DNA of 64,000 bases from Elusimicrobia bacterium GWA2_61_42 (GCA_001799615.1 MGTU01000008.1:124001-188000); one strand, 5' to 3'. Positions 52,581 to 61,280 are shown, counted from the stretch's first letter. Translations and numbers: made by a program. The notes: a model not told the origin generated them from the letters alone.

Positions 52581-54148
52581 AGAAGATCTCCCTGCTGTTT
52601 CCTGGCGGCCAGCCTGACTATTTCCCCGGCCAGGCGGCAGGCCCCGGCGTTGGACGGCATCACTATCACGCCGGCGGCTTCCAGCCCCTTTACGACTTTA
52701 AACCGGGCCTGGGGGTCCGTCTCGGTGCCGGTCACGGAAGTCACTATGGACAGCTCCCGGTTCTGAATGAAAGCCTCGACGATGGACGGGAGGAGGTCCT
52801 CCAGCGGGCGCAGGTTGGCTCCATAGCCCAGCACCAGGTCCAGCAGCAGCACGGAGACCTCGGGTTTTTTCGCCTCGGAAACTATCAGCTTGTTGCGCAG
52901 GCTGAAGTCTATCATCGGGTGAGGACGCCCCATCGTAAATTCGTCCTCGCCCAGGTCGATCACGGCGTGGCCGCGCAGTTCCATGGAATTCTTCAGCTTG
53001 AATTTCTTGTCGAGCGGGGCGTTGGAAAGAACCTCGCCGATCATCTCCGGCAGGATCACCTGCGCCTCGCTGACGAAGGTGCCGCCGGAGAAAAGCCCGC
53101 GCAGACGGGTGCTTTTCTTTTTTTTGGCCGCCTCGCGCTTGGCGAGTTCCTCGGCCTTGAGGTTCATGTCGTAGATTATTTCGCGCGCGCGGCCAAGTTT
53201 CCAGCCTTTGCCCAGGCAGACGGCCTTGTAGGCCGCTTCCTCCAGCGTTTTGGCCGGGTAAAAATTTTCCTTGATCTTTTCTTTGATCACTCCGCCCAGG
53301 AATACGGCCACCACCGGTTTTTCTATTTTTTTGATCTCGGCGGAGATCTTTTTAAGTATCAGCGGGTGGGGGGGCTTGGAAACTATCAGGATGACGTCGG
53401 TGCCGGGATCTTCAGCCAGCATTTTCAGCGCCTGGATAAGGGTCAGCGCCCCGACCTCCAGCTTAACGTCGCGCGAACCGGTGCCGATGGCCTGCGAGAT
53501 GCCCGCGCCCTCGTTGGAGATAAGCGTCGTAACTTCCTGCAGACCGGTGCCCGAGGCGGCCACGACGCCGATATTCCCGCGGCGCACAGAGTTGGCGAAG
53601 GCGATGGGCGCCCCGTTTATGATAGCGGTCCCGCAGTCGGGCCCCATCACCAGCAGTTTTTTCCTGACGGCGGCGCGCTTCAGCGCCACCTCGGTCTCCA
53701 CCGGCACGTTGTCGGAGAAGATCATTACGTTGAGATTCTTGTCGAGGCATTCGGCGGCCAGCGCGCCGGCAAAGCGGCCCGCCACCGAGATGACGGCCAG
53801 GTTCGCGCCTTCCAGGGCTTTGACCGCGTCGCCCAGGCCGGCGGCCTTGCGGTCGGCGCCGCCCTGCGCCGCGGCCGGTTTTTTATTCAGCAGTTCGTCG
53901 GCCGCCTTGAAGGCGGCGGCCGCCGCTTCCGGAGTTTTGGCGCTGACGGCGATGGCGAGGTCGCTGTCGCCGGCCTTCAGGACCTCGGGGGTCAGCAGGC
54001 CGGAAGCCTTTATGATGCCCTTGTTCTCCCTGGTGGCCATCACCACGGCCGAGTCGATGATCCCTGGCACGGCGTTAAGCTTTTTAGCCACCTGCATGAG
54101 GGAGACGGAATCGAAATAAGCGCCTTTCTTTATAATGGTCTTTATCAT
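52577..54148 (-). CDS. allF: FdrA/AllF-like protein (succinyl-CoA synthetase fold)
   Basis: The 523-aa protein has an N-terminal region typical of FdrA (YFDSVSLMQVAKKLNAVPGI) and a CoA-ligase alpha-like core with LLVMGPDCGTAIINGAPIAF near residue 188 and VVAASGTGLQEVTTLISNEG near residue 220. A loop resembling the phosphohistidine region of CoA ligases lies near IIVSKPPHP-type positions, but I cannot identify an active His with confidence. E. coli FdrA is AllF of oxamate carbamoyltransferase. It overlaps the AllG-like gene by four bases and follows the AllH-like gene after 49 bases. Confidence 0.87.
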   Translation of the reverse strand: MIKTIIKKGAYFDSVSLMQVAKKLNAVPGIIDSAVVMATRENKGIIKASGLLTPEVLKAGDSDLAIAVSAKTPEAAAAAFKAADELLNKKPAAAQGGADRKAAGLGDAVKALEGANLAVISVAGRFAGALAAECLDKNLNVMIFSDNVPVETEVALKRAAVRKKLLVMGPDCGTAIINGAPIAFANSVRRGNIGVVAASGTGLQEVTTLISNEGAGISQAIGTGSRDVKLEVGALTLIQALKMLAEDPGTDVILIVSKPPHPLILKKISAEIKKIEKPVVAVFLGGVIKEKIKENFYPAKTLEEAAYKAVCLGKGWKLGRAREIIYDMNLKAEELAKREAAKKKKSTRLRGLFSGGTFVSEAQVILPEMIGEVLSNAPLDKKFKLKNSMELRGHAVIDLGEDEFTMGRPHPMIDFSLRNKLIVSEAKKPEVSVLLLDLVLGYGANLRPLEDLLPSIVEAFIQNRELSIVTSVTGTETDPQARFKVVKGLEAAGVIVMPSNAGACRLAGEIVRLAARKQQGDLL

Positions 54149-54197
54149 AATGTCCTTGGAAACGCTCCTCGTCGGCCTTCTACGGGCGAAGTGCCGG

Positions 54198-55034
54198 CTA
54201 CTGCTGGTCCGCAGGCCAGGAAAAAACGTCGTACAGCGCGAAAACCAGCCCCGCGCAAAAATCGGCTCCCGAGGTATGGCCGCTTTCCAGCGCGGCGGCC
54301 GCCGCCGCCGCCAGGTCCCTGCCGCCGCCGGCGGACAGGGCGCGCAGCAGCCGCCCGACCTTGGCGTTCACCTTGCCTTCGTAAGAAGCCTGCAGGAAAT
54401 TATTGGAGATCAGGTTCTTACCGGTGGCGCTGTAATACAGCAGTTCCAGCTTGAGCAGGGCGTCGAAGCGCAGGTTGAGGATCGCGTAGTTGAACCCGGT
54501 CATCATCCCGCTCAGGAAGTCGTCGCCAGACGGAGTGAGGCCCAGGCCCAGGCCGCGCATGGTGGCGGCGCCTTTGCGGTAATCTCCGGCCCTGAAATAC
54601 CCGACGGCTTTTTTGAACCTGGCCAGCAGGTGCTTGTCGAAAGTCCTGGAAAAATCCCTCTCCAGCGCCGGAGAGAAAATAAAGGCCAGGCTTTTGGCCG
54701 GCGCGCCGCCGGCCAGCAGGCGGGTCAGGGCGATGGTATTGAAAAGCACCACCTCGGGATCCGCGTTGAGCTCGGGGATGGAGGAAGAATAAAGGGAATC
54801 CGGCTCCTTGCGCAGGCGGTTCTCGTCGACGTAAAAGTAGAACCTGGAGACCCGCAGGCGCTTGGCGCCCAGGGGCAGCTGTTTGAGCACGAGGTTGAGC
54901 GGCCCGGCGCCCGTACGCGGGGGGACCAGCGAAACTATCAGCTTGCCCCTGCGGAAGTTTATGGCGTTGGCAAAAGCCGAGTGCAGGCGGTAATCGCCCT
55001 CGGGAATGCTGTCGCCGTATGAGATCAGGTCCAT
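54198..55034 (-). CDS. allH: DUF2877 protein, AllH/YlbF-like
   Basis: The 278-aa protein has the DUF2877 signature LTPSGDDFLSGMMTGFNYAI near residue 165 and GHTSGADFCAGLVFALYDVF at its end. The E. coli homologue YlbF (AllH) is the third subunit of oxamate carbamoyltransferase. It starts one base after the omega-amidase-like gene, which suggests that the amidase acts on the product or substrate of this complex. Confidence 0.84.
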   Translation of the reverse strand: MDLISYGDSIPEGDYRLHSAFANAINFRRGKLIVSLVPPRTGAGPLNLVLKQLPLGAKRLRVSRFYFYVDENRLRKEPDSLYSSSIPELNADPEVVLFNTIALTRLLAGGAPAKSLAFIFSPALERDFSRTFDKHLLARFKKAVGYFRAGDYRKGAATMRGLGLGLTPSGDDFLSGMMTGFNYAILNLRFDALLKLELLYYSATGKNLISNNFLQASYEGKVNAKVGRLLRALSAGGGRDLAAAAAAALESGHTSGADFCAGLVFALYDVFSWPADQQ

Positions 55035-55035
55035 A

Positions 55036-55797
55036 TTACTGCCAGGGGAAAGCTTTCCGTTCGCCGAGAAATGGGAACCGCTCCCGCGTTTTGGCCACCA
55101 GGTCTTTCTCCAGCGGGGTCCCGGCGATAAAGATGCCTTCGGCCGTGCCGCAGTCCAGCACGGGTTTGCCGAGCGGATCGTAGCACACGGAGTTCCCGGA
55201 ATACTCCACCTTGCCCTCCAGGCCCAGGCGGTCCACGCCTATGCAGTAGGCCTGGTTCTCAACCGCGCGCGCCCGCAGCAGCGTCATCCACTGTTCGGCC
55301 CGGCGCATGGGCCAGGCGGCTATCACCAGGTAAACGTCCACGGCGGGCGCCTGGTTCCAGAACAGGTAGGGGAAGCGCAGGTCGAAGCAGACCGCCGGCA
55401 TCACGCGCAGCCCTTCCATCCCGAACAGTTCCTGCTTCGCGCCGGCTTTATAGTGCTTGTCCTCGCCGCCGAAGGCGTAAAGGTGGACCTTGGAATAGGT
55501 ATTAATGCGGTTTCCCCGGCGGTCCAGCGTGATAAGGTTGTTATAGCCCTTCTCCACGCCGCCGTAGGAAATGTTGATATTATGCTCGGCCGCCAGGCCG
55601 GAGAAGAAAGCCCGGTCCGAATCGTCGAGTTCGGACACGGCGGTGTTCATGGTGAAGCCGCTGAGCGTCATTTCGGAGAAGACCAGCCAGTCGATCTCCC
55701 CGCGGCGCTGGCAGTTCTCAAGCAAAGTCTCTATCTTGCTTTTGTTGGCTTCCTTGTCTTCCCACTTGATGTCGTACTGGCACAAAGCTACTTTCAT
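55036..55797 (-). CDS. nitrilase-superfamily amidase, omega-amidase-like
   Basis: The 253-aa enzyme has the Glu-Lys-Cys triad of carbon-nitrogen hydrolases: Glu in WLVFSEMTLSGFTMN near residue 42, Lys in TYSKVHLYAFGGEDKHY near residue 108 and Cys in VMPAVCFDLRFPYLFWNQ near residue 145. The last motif, with CFDLRFP, is that of omega-amidases, which hydrolyse alpha-keto-acid amides. Oxamate, the product of an AllFGH-type reaction, is such an amide, so oxamate to oxalate plus ammonia is a reasonable guess. N-carbamoyl amino acid hydrolysis is the alternative. Confidence 0.87.
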   Translation of the reverse strand: MKVALCQYDIKWEDKEANKSKIETLLENCQRRGEIDWLVFSEMTLSGFTMNTAVSELDDSDRAFFSGLAAEHNINISYGGVEKGYNNLITLDRRGNRINTYSKVHLYAFGGEDKHYKAGAKQELFGMEGLRVMPAVCFDLRFPYLFWNQAPAVDVYLVIAAWPMRRAEQWMTLLRARAVENQAYCIGVDRLGLEGKVEYSGNSVCYDPLGKPVLDCGTAEGIFIAGTPLEKDLVAKTRERFPFLGERKAFPWQ

Positions 55798-55831
55798 GAT
55801 GTCTCCTTAAAATTAGCGCCACAGACGCTTA

Positions 55832-55959
55832 GGGCTGGCGCAGGGACCGGGTTAGCAAAACCTTCTTGAGCCCGAGGCTTGCACAGCGCCGAGGGCGAGA
55901 GATGAGGGAGGCCACGGTGTGGCCGACCGCGTTTTGCGTTCCGGTCCCTGTGACAGCCC
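55832..55959 (+). repeat. A-type structured intergenic module (element 4)
   Basis: It lies between the molybdenum subunit gene and the amidase gene, both on the minus strand. Outer arms 55832-55850 and 55941-55959 pair at 16 of 19 positions (GGGCT...CAGGGACCGG). The interior GGTTAGCAAAACC, GCCCGAGGC hairpin and GGCCACGGTGTGGCC match the module at 43337-43448 closely. Confidence 0.8.
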
Positions 55960-55974
55960 GCCACAACCCAAAAG

Positions 55975-58377
55975 CTACTTTTTGCCCGCGGCTTTGACCG
56001 CGAGCGCCACTTTTTCCTTGGTGACCGGCATGGACTTGATGCGCACGCCCAGCGCGTCCGCCACCGCGTTGGCGACCAGCGGCGCGCAGGGGATCATGGT
56101 GTGCTCGCCCACACCGCGCGCGCCGTAAGGCCCGTCGGGCTGGGCCACCTCTATGATGATCGGCACCACCTGCTCCGGCATGTCCATGGACGTGGGGATC
56201 TTGTAGTCCGAGAAGTTGGGGTTCAGCAGCCGGCCCTTGGCGTCGTAGCGCATGTCCTCGTAAAGCACGGTGGCGAAGCCCTGCAGCAGGCCGCCCACTA
56301 TCTGCCCCTTCACCAGGTCCGGGTTGATGGCCTTGCCGCAGTCCACGGCCAGCGCCACCTTCTTGATCTTCATCTTGCCGGTCTCGCGGTCCACTTCCAG
56401 GATGATGCCCGCCGAACCCGTCGTATAATGCACGTTGGGGTGGCCGCCCTGGCCGGTCTCCGGGTTGCTGATGGCCGAAGCGAACTCGGGCATGAACACG
56501 CCGGACCCCATGATGGGCCCGCCCTTGAAGGTGTGGTCCTCGGCCTGGATGCCGTTGATGACGAAATCCCTGAACGGCAGCGCGAAGTCAGGCTTGGTGC
56601 GGCATTTCACGCATTCGTCCTGCAGGTACAGCGTGCTCTTGTCCAGGCAGTGCACGCGCTGCACCAGGTCGAAGATGCGCTCGCGGGCCTCGAGGGCGGC
56701 GCGCTTGACGGCGTTGCCGCAGCCCCAGGTCACGTGGGACCCGACGGTCTGCCACTCGTACGGGTTGCGGTCGGTGTCGGGGGTCTCCACGCGGATCTTG
56801 GACACAGGCAGGGCCAGCACCTCGCCGGCTATCTGCGCCATCACGGTCAGCAGGCCCTGGCCTATCTCCATGCCGGAGACCAAAATATTGACGCTGCCGT
56901 CCTCGTTGAACTTCAGAAAAGCGCTGGAACTGGCGTTCGGCGGCATGGCGGGGGACTTCCAGAAGCAGACCACGGCCTTGCCGATGGCTTTGTTCGGGTC
57001 CTTCGATTTTTCCTTCACGCCCCAGTTGATCTCTTTTTCGACTTTTTCAATGGCCTCGCGTATGCCGTTGGGGTTCATGTGCGCGCCGTAGGGCAGGGTG
57101 TCGCCCTCTTTAATGGCGTTCTTCTTGCGGAACTCCACGGGGTCTATCCCCAGTTCGGTCGCCATGCGCGTGATATGGGACTCGAGCCCGAAGAGGAACT
57201 CGGAATAGCCGAAGCCGCGGTAGGCGCCGCAAGGCGGCAGGTTGGTATAGGTGCACATCGAGTCGACGCTGAGGTTGTCGACGCGGTAAGGCCCGCTGGC
57301 CGACAGGCCTGCCGCGTTCACGACGTTGGCGCCGTATTCCACGTAGGCGCCGGCGTCCCAATGCAGCTTGAAATCCAGCGCGGTGATCTTGCCGGCCTTG
57401 GACACGCCCATCTTTATCTTGGCGGTACAGCCCAGGCGCTGATAGGTATTGTAGAACTCCTGCGCGCGGTTCCACAGCAGCTTGACGGGCCTGCCGGGCA
57501 CGGCGATGGCCAGCGCGGCCGCGAGGATTTCCATGGTGACGCCGGCCTTGCCGCCGAAGCCGCCGCCGATATAGGTGCTGATCACGCGCACGTCCTTGTG
57601 GCTGAGGCCGAAGGACTTGAGCGTCTCGGCGAACACGTGGCGCTGGGTGAAGGGGGACTGGGAGGAGGTCCACATCGTCAGCCGGCCGGAGGCGTCGTAG
57701 AGGCCGATGGCGGAATGCGGCTCGATGGCGCAATGCGCGTAGCGCGGCACTATATAGGTGTCTTCCAGCACCAGGTCCGCGTCCTTGAAGCCTTTGGCCA
57801 GATCGCCCTTGCGGATCTTGCGCCAATGCGCGATATTCGTGCCGGGCTTGGGAAAGAACCAGGGGACGTGGGTGTAGCTGCCCAGGTTCGGGTGCACCAG
57901 GGGGGAGTCCTTCTCCAGCGCCTTCACGGCATCCATCACGGCCGGCAGCTCCTCGTACACCACCTTAACCAGCGCGGCGCCGCGCAGGGCGATTTTAGGG
58001 TCGGTGGCCACCACGGCGGCCACCTGCTCGCCCACGAAGCGCACGATGTCGGTGGCGAAAACATAGCGGTCGTTCATGTACAGGCCGAACTTCTGCGTGA
58101 AGTTGCGCCCGGTGACCACCTTTACCACTCCGCCGAGCTTCTCGGCGGCCGAGATGTCCACGGATTTGATGCGCGCGTGGGCGTGAGGGCTTTCCACCAG
58201 GGCGGCGTAAAGCAGGCCCGGGCCGAACTGCAGGTCGTCGGTATACTGCGCCGCGCCTTTGATCTTTTCCCAGCCGTCGATGCGCTGCACGGACTTGCCG
58301 ACCACTTCCAGGCCGTCGCCGCCAGTTTTAGGCCTGGCGCTTTTTTTAGGCTTAGCTATAAGTTTCTGAAGATCCAT
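55975..58377 (-). CDS. xanthine dehydrogenase-family molybdopterin subunit
   Basis: The 800-aa protein is the molybdenum-binding subunit of a three-subunit hydroxylase. The first domain (about 20-140; GKSVQRIDGWEKIKGAAQYT) and the cofactor-binding domains (YIGGGFGGKAGVTMEILAAA near residue 268, CGAYRGFGYSEFLFGLESH near residue 388, VSGMEIGQGLLTVMAQIAGE near residue 510) are complete. The catalytic Glu lies in YGARGVGEHTMIP near residue 757. Substrate cannot be assigned: purines, pyrimidines, nicotinate and other N-heterocycles are all used by this family. It forms one operon direction with the iron-sulfur and FAD subunit genes, but a lipoprotein gene intervenes. Confidence 0.93.
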   Translation of the reverse strand: MDLQKLIAKPKKSARPKTGGDGLEVVGKSVQRIDGWEKIKGAAQYTDDLQFGPGLLYAALVESPHAHARIKSVDISAAEKLGGVVKVVTGRNFTQKFGLYMNDRYVFATDIVRFVGEQVAAVVATDPKIALRGAALVKVVYEELPAVMDAVKALEKDSPLVHPNLGSYTHVPWFFPKPGTNIAHWRKIRKGDLAKGFKDADLVLEDTYIVPRYAHCAIEPHSAIGLYDASGRLTMWTSSQSPFTQRHVFAETLKSFGLSHKDVRVISTYIGGGFGGKAGVTMEILAAALAIAVPGRPVKLLWNRAQEFYNTYQRLGCTAKIKMGVSKAGKITALDFKLHWDAGAYVEYGANVVNAAGLSASGPYRVDNLSVDSMCTYTNLPPCGAYRGFGYSEFLFGLESHITRMATELGIDPVEFRKKNAIKEGDTLPYGAHMNPNGIREAIEKVEKEINWGVKEKSKDPNKAIGKAVVCFWKSPAMPPNASSSAFLKFNEDGSVNILVSGMEIGQGLLTVMAQIAGEVLALPVSKIRVETPDTDRNPYEWQTVGSHVTWGCGNAVKRAALEARERIFDLVQRVHCLDKSTLYLQDECVKCRTKPDFALPFRDFVINGIQAEDHTFKGGPIMGSGVFMPEFASAISNPETGQGGHPNVHYTTGSAGIILEVDRETGKMKIKKVALAVDCGKAINPDLVKGQIVGGLLQGFATVLYEDMRYDAKGRLLNPNFSDYKIPTSMDMPEQVVPIIIEVAQPDGPYGARGVGEHTMIPCAPLVANAVADALGVRIKSMPVTKEKVALAVKAAGKK

Positions 58378-58410
58378 AGTTACCTCTCGATAGGGAACGC
58401 CTTAAATCGT

Positions 58411-58827
58411 CTACTTCTTACCGGCCGGCCGGGTTGCGGCGCAGTTGGTCATGGGGAAACGCACGGGGGACTGGACCTGCAGGTTGTTCTGGCCGAACAG
58501 CCCGCTCTGCACGCACTGGCCGCCGGCCACGGGGAAGGCCTCGATCTTCACCAGGTCGAGCACCATGTTGCCGGGGGTGCCGCTCCAGATCCTGCGCACC
58601 GCGGCTTTAACCGGGGCATAGCCGACAAAACCGTCGTTCACGTGCACGCGCGCGCCGGGAGGCGAGGTAATGACCTCCACGGTCTCCTCCACGAAAGGCT
58701 GCGTTTCCTGCGCCGGCTGCCCCAGGTTCCCGAAAAGCCCGACGCCGCCGGAACGCTTCATGCCGCCCTGCGGCACGGCGCAGGCCGCCAGCATGGTCAC
58801 CGCGCACAGGAGTGTTAAGTTTTTCAT
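58411..58827 (-). CDS. PEGA-like lipoprotein
   Basis: The 138-aa protein has a lipoprotein signal (CAVTMLAACAVPQGG; lipobox LAAC with Cys near residue 16) and a short domain with VITSPPGARVHVNDGFVGYA near residue 55, like the PEGA surface domain. It lies between the iron-sulfur and molybdenum subunit genes, where an envelope protein is unexpected because those subunits are usually cytoplasmic. Two further Cys residues lie near the C-terminus. Function unknown. Confidence 0.75.
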   Translation of the reverse strand: MKNLTLLCAVTMLAACAVPQGGMKRSGGVGLFGNLGQPAQETQPFVEETVEVITSPPGARVHVNDGFVGYAPVKAAVRRIWSGTPGNMVLDLVKIEAFPVAGGQCVQSGLFGQNNLQVQSPVRFPMTNCAATRPAGKK

Positions 58828-58844
58828 AAAGTTCCTTATTTTGC

Positions 58845-59312
58845 CTATTTACCCTTGGCCGCTTCGTCGATGGCCTCCACGATGGGCTCGTAGCCCGTGC
58901 AGCGGCAGAGGTTGCCCGCGATGGCTTCCTTGATATCGTGCATGGAAGGCTTGGCGTTCTTCTCCAGGAGTTCGGTGGCCGAAAGGATAACGCCCGGCGC
59001 GCAGAAGCCGCACTGGAAAGCGTTCTTCTCGTGGAATTTCTTCTGCAGCTTCTGGGTCCACTTGCGGGTATTGGCTCCCTCCAGCGTGACGATCTCCGTC
59101 CCGTCGGCCTCCACCGCCAGCGCCAGGCAGGAGCGGATGGTTTTGCCGTTCATCAGCACCGTGCAGGTGCCGCAGTCGCCGCGGTCGCAGCCCACCTTGG
59201 GGCTCTTGATGCCGAGCTTGCCGCGCAGCACGTCCAGCAGCACGTCGCTGGGTTCCACCTCCAGCGACACCTTTTCGCCGTTCAAACCGAAAGTTATCCT
59301 GTGCATTTTCAT
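58845..59312 (-). CDS. xanthine dehydrogenase-family [2Fe-2S] subunit
   Basis: This 155-aa protein has the plant-ferredoxin-type cluster motif VGCDRGDCGTCTVLMNGK near residue 40 (with CLAL following) and the second cluster in the helical domain, QCGFCAPGVILSA near residue 98 and GNLCRCTGYEPIVEAI near residue 133. It passes electrons from the molybdenum centre to the FAD subunit. Twenty-one bases separate it from the FAD subunit gene upstream. Confidence 0.95.
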   Translation of the reverse strand: MKMHRITFGLNGEKVSLEVEPSDVLLDVLRGKLGIKSPKVGCDRGDCGTCTVLMNGKTIRSCLALAVEADGTEIVTLEGANTRKWTQKLQKKFHEKNAFQCGFCAPGVILSATELLEKNAKPSMHDIKEAIAGNLCRCTGYEPIVEAIDEAAKGK

Positions 59313-59333
59313 AATTGAACCCCTGGTCGCCGG

Positions 59334-60227
59334 TTAAGCGATATTCTCCGTGCCGTATTTCGGGCCTTTGCCGAACAGGCGGGCTACCGCCTTTTCCAAC
59401 GCGCGGCCCAGCATCACCTGGGTCATGTGCAGGCGGTATTCTTTGGAGGAGCGGATATCGGTGATGGGGGAGACTTCCTGCAGGATGGTCTCTTTGGCCC
59501 TGGAAAGCAGTTTATCTTCGAGCTTGTTGCCGTTTAGCAGCGCCTCGGTCTTGGGGCAGCGGGCGGGCTTGGGCCCCAGGGCGCAGACCGCCACGCGGTA
59601 GGTGTGGTCGGCGAAAACCAGCACGGCGATGCCGCCCTGCGCCAGGTCCTCGCCCTCGTAGCGGGAAAGTTTCATATAGCAGCCGGCGTGCTTGCCGGCC
59701 GGCAGCCGCATCTCCACGGCGGTAACTATCTCGTCGGGCTCGAGCACGGTCTTCTTGGGCCCGGCGAACCACGCGCCGATCGGCACGCGGCGCTCGCCCC
59801 TTATGCTGCGGGTCAGCACCTCGGCGTCATAAACCGCCAGCACCGGCGCGGAATCCGCGGACGGCACGGCCGAGCAGATGTTCCCAGCCACCGTGGCGCG
59901 GTTACGCACTCCGACCGACGCCACCGTCAGCGAAGCTTCCCAGAGCAGCGGGAACTTATTCTTGATCACGGGGGAAGCTATCAGGTCCCCGAAAGTCACC
60001 AGCGCACCCAGGCGCAGCACGTTGCCCTTGAGCGTAAAGCCGGCCAGTTCTTCCAGGGCCTTTATGTCCACCACCACTTCGGGGCGCGCCAGGTTCTCCT
60101 TAAGGTGCACTATCAGGTCCGTGCCGCCGGCCAGGGCTCTCGCCTTCTCCCGGTAAAGCGAAAAGACATGGAGGGCTTCGTCCATGTCTTTCGGCTTGAC
60201 GTATTCAAACTCGGTAGTAATCGGCAT
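59334..60227 (-). CDS. xanthine dehydrogenase-family FAD subunit
   Basis: The 297-aa protein has the FAD-binding motifs RALAGGTDLIVHLKE near residue 33 and RATVAGNICSAVPSADSAPV near residue 110, and a C-terminal CO-dehydrogenase flavoprotein domain. It pairs with the iron-sulfur and molybdenum subunits in this cluster. Order here (FAD, then Fe-S, then Mo) is one of the common arrangements. Confidence 0.93.
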   Translation of the reverse strand: MPITTEFEYVKPKDMDEALHVFSLYREKARALAGGTDLIVHLKENLARPEVVVDIKALEELAGFTLKGNVLRLGALVTFGDLIASPVIKNKFPLLWEASLTVASVGVRNRATVAGNICSAVPSADSAPVLAVYDAEVLTRSIRGERRVPIGAWFAGPKKTVLEPDEIVTAVEMRLPAGKHAGCYMKLSRYEGEDLAQGGIAVLVFADHTYRVAVCALGPKPARCPKTEALLNGNKLEDKLLSRAKETILQEVSPITDIRSSKEYRLHMTQVMLGRALEKAVARLFGKGPKYGTENIA

Positions 60228-60261
60228 AGGTTACCTCCAGGCTGAAACTGTCGGTGCGGAG

Positions 60262-60280
60262 GGCGGGGTACTGCCCCGCC
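60262..60280 (-). promoter_or_regulatory. intercistronic hairpin between the cyclase and FAD-subunit genes
   Basis: GGCGGGG and CCCCGCC form a perfect 7-bp stem around a 5-base loop in the 65-base gap. There is no T run, so it is not an intrinsic terminator; it may stabilise or separate the two mRNA parts. The sequence recalls the arm of the B-type modules. Confidence 0.45.
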
Positions 60281-60292
60281 CCCGTTGAAGGC

Positions 60293-61108
60293 TTACGCTG
60301 TCCAGGCCACTACGCGGCCCATGGCCGACTCGAGTTCTATGCCCTTGAGCGGGAAGAAACCGAGCCAGCACCGCTTGTTGGAAAGCTTGTCGATCTCGCC
60401 GCCTATGTTCTCCGCGTGGACCAGGCGCTTGGGGAACAGCTTGAGGTGCATCACCTGGTAGTAAACGTCCTGGGGGAACAGCTCGTCCCATTTCTTGCCG
60501 TAGTTACTGACCAGTTTGTTCTCGGCTTCCGTGAAAAGCTTCGGGTGCCAGTTGCGGATAATGGTGTTCATCGGGTGGTCGGCGGAACCGCAGTCCACGC
60601 CTATCCACTTGAATTTCATGTCCAGCGCCCATTTGTGGAAGCGGGGGCCGGGGCCGGGATGCTTGCAGAAGTAGCGCACCTCGTCGCAGGTGCCCTTTTC
60701 GTACCAGGCGTACTTATGGTAGCCGGTATTGATGATCAGGATGTCGCCTTTGCGGATGTCGGCGCGCTTCATCAGCAGTTCCGGTTCGTAAAGATCGTAG
60801 TCGCCCACGTCCTTGGAAATATCCACGACTACCGCGTTGCCCACCCATTCCTTCATCGGAACTTCGCCGATGGTGCGGCCGGCGCTGTAAAAGTGGATCT
60901 CGCCGTCCATGTGAGTGCCCACATGGTTGGAGGTGGTCATGATCTGGCCGTTGGCGCCCTGGCCCATGTGCGCGCCGGCTATGCGCTTGAAATACTGAAG
61001 CTGCAGCGGCATGTAGCTGGGCCACGGGGGGGTGTGGATGCTCAGCGGCTGGGTCAGGTCGTACATCCTGGCCTTTTCCATGAATTTCATAAAGTCGTTA
61101 GGTTTCAT
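60293..61108 (-). CDS. cyclase-family metal-dependent hydrolase
   Basis: The 271-aa protein belongs to the cyclase/kynurenine-formamidase-like family. The metal motif is TTSNHVGTHMDGEIHFYSAG near residue 52 (HxGTHxD), with YDLTQPLSIHTPPWPSY at the start and ILIINTGYHKYAW plus GVDCGSADHP later. Family members cleave amide bonds of formyl- and cyclic amides, for example kynurenine formamidase and isatin hydrolase. It is the first gene behind the promoter at 61165-61193, so it probably opens a ring or amide in the pathway of the Mo-hydroxylase below it. Substrate unknown. Confidence 0.85.
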   Translation of the reverse strand: MKPNDFMKFMEKARMYDLTQPLSIHTPPWPSYMPLQLQYFKRIAGAHMGQGANGQIMTTSNHVGTHMDGEIHFYSAGRTIGEVPMKEWVGNAVVVDISKDVGDYDLYEPELLMKRADIRKGDILIINTGYHKYAWYEKGTCDEVRYFCKHPGPGPRFHKWALDMKFKWIGVDCGSADHPMNTIIRNWHPKLFTEAENKLVSNYGKKWDELFPQDVYYQVMHLKLFPKRLVHAENIGGEIDKLSNKRCWLGFFPLKGIELESAMGRVVAWTA

Positions 61109-61164
61109 TTGAGGGTCCTCCGGAGCTGCGGCCGGCCGCTAACGGGCGGGCTTTCTATAGCTAA

Positions 61165-61193
61165 ATTCTAACAAATGCGGGGGGGGTATTCAA
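61165..61193 (-). promoter_or_regulatory. sigma70-type promoter of the catabolic cluster, with an 8-base poly-C spacer tract
   Basis: On the minus strand -35 TTGAAT (61188-61193), 17-base spacer, -10 TAGAAT (61165-61170). The spacer contains eight consecutive C (G on the plus strand, 61179-61186). Transcription should start near 61158, about 50 bases before the cyclase gene, which has GGAGGACC as its ribosome site. Confidence 0.65.
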
Positions 61194-61280
61194 TGCGGAG
61201 AGAAGCGGGCGCGGCGGGCCTGCGGCCGGGGCGGCGGGGCCCGGCAAAAGCGGCGCCGGCGGCCTCCGCTTACCGGCGTT

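Noticed and set aside
56101-58818. 905-aa open frame on the plus strand opposite the molybdenum subunit and lipoprotein genes
   Set aside because: It spans two clear minus-strand genes and has the His/Gly/Leu/Val/Arg bias of antisense frames in high-GC DNA.
61171-61280. Additional terminator downstream of the PAS gene
   Set aside because: The region is GC-rich with short possible stems, but I find no stable hairpin followed by a T run on the minus strand.
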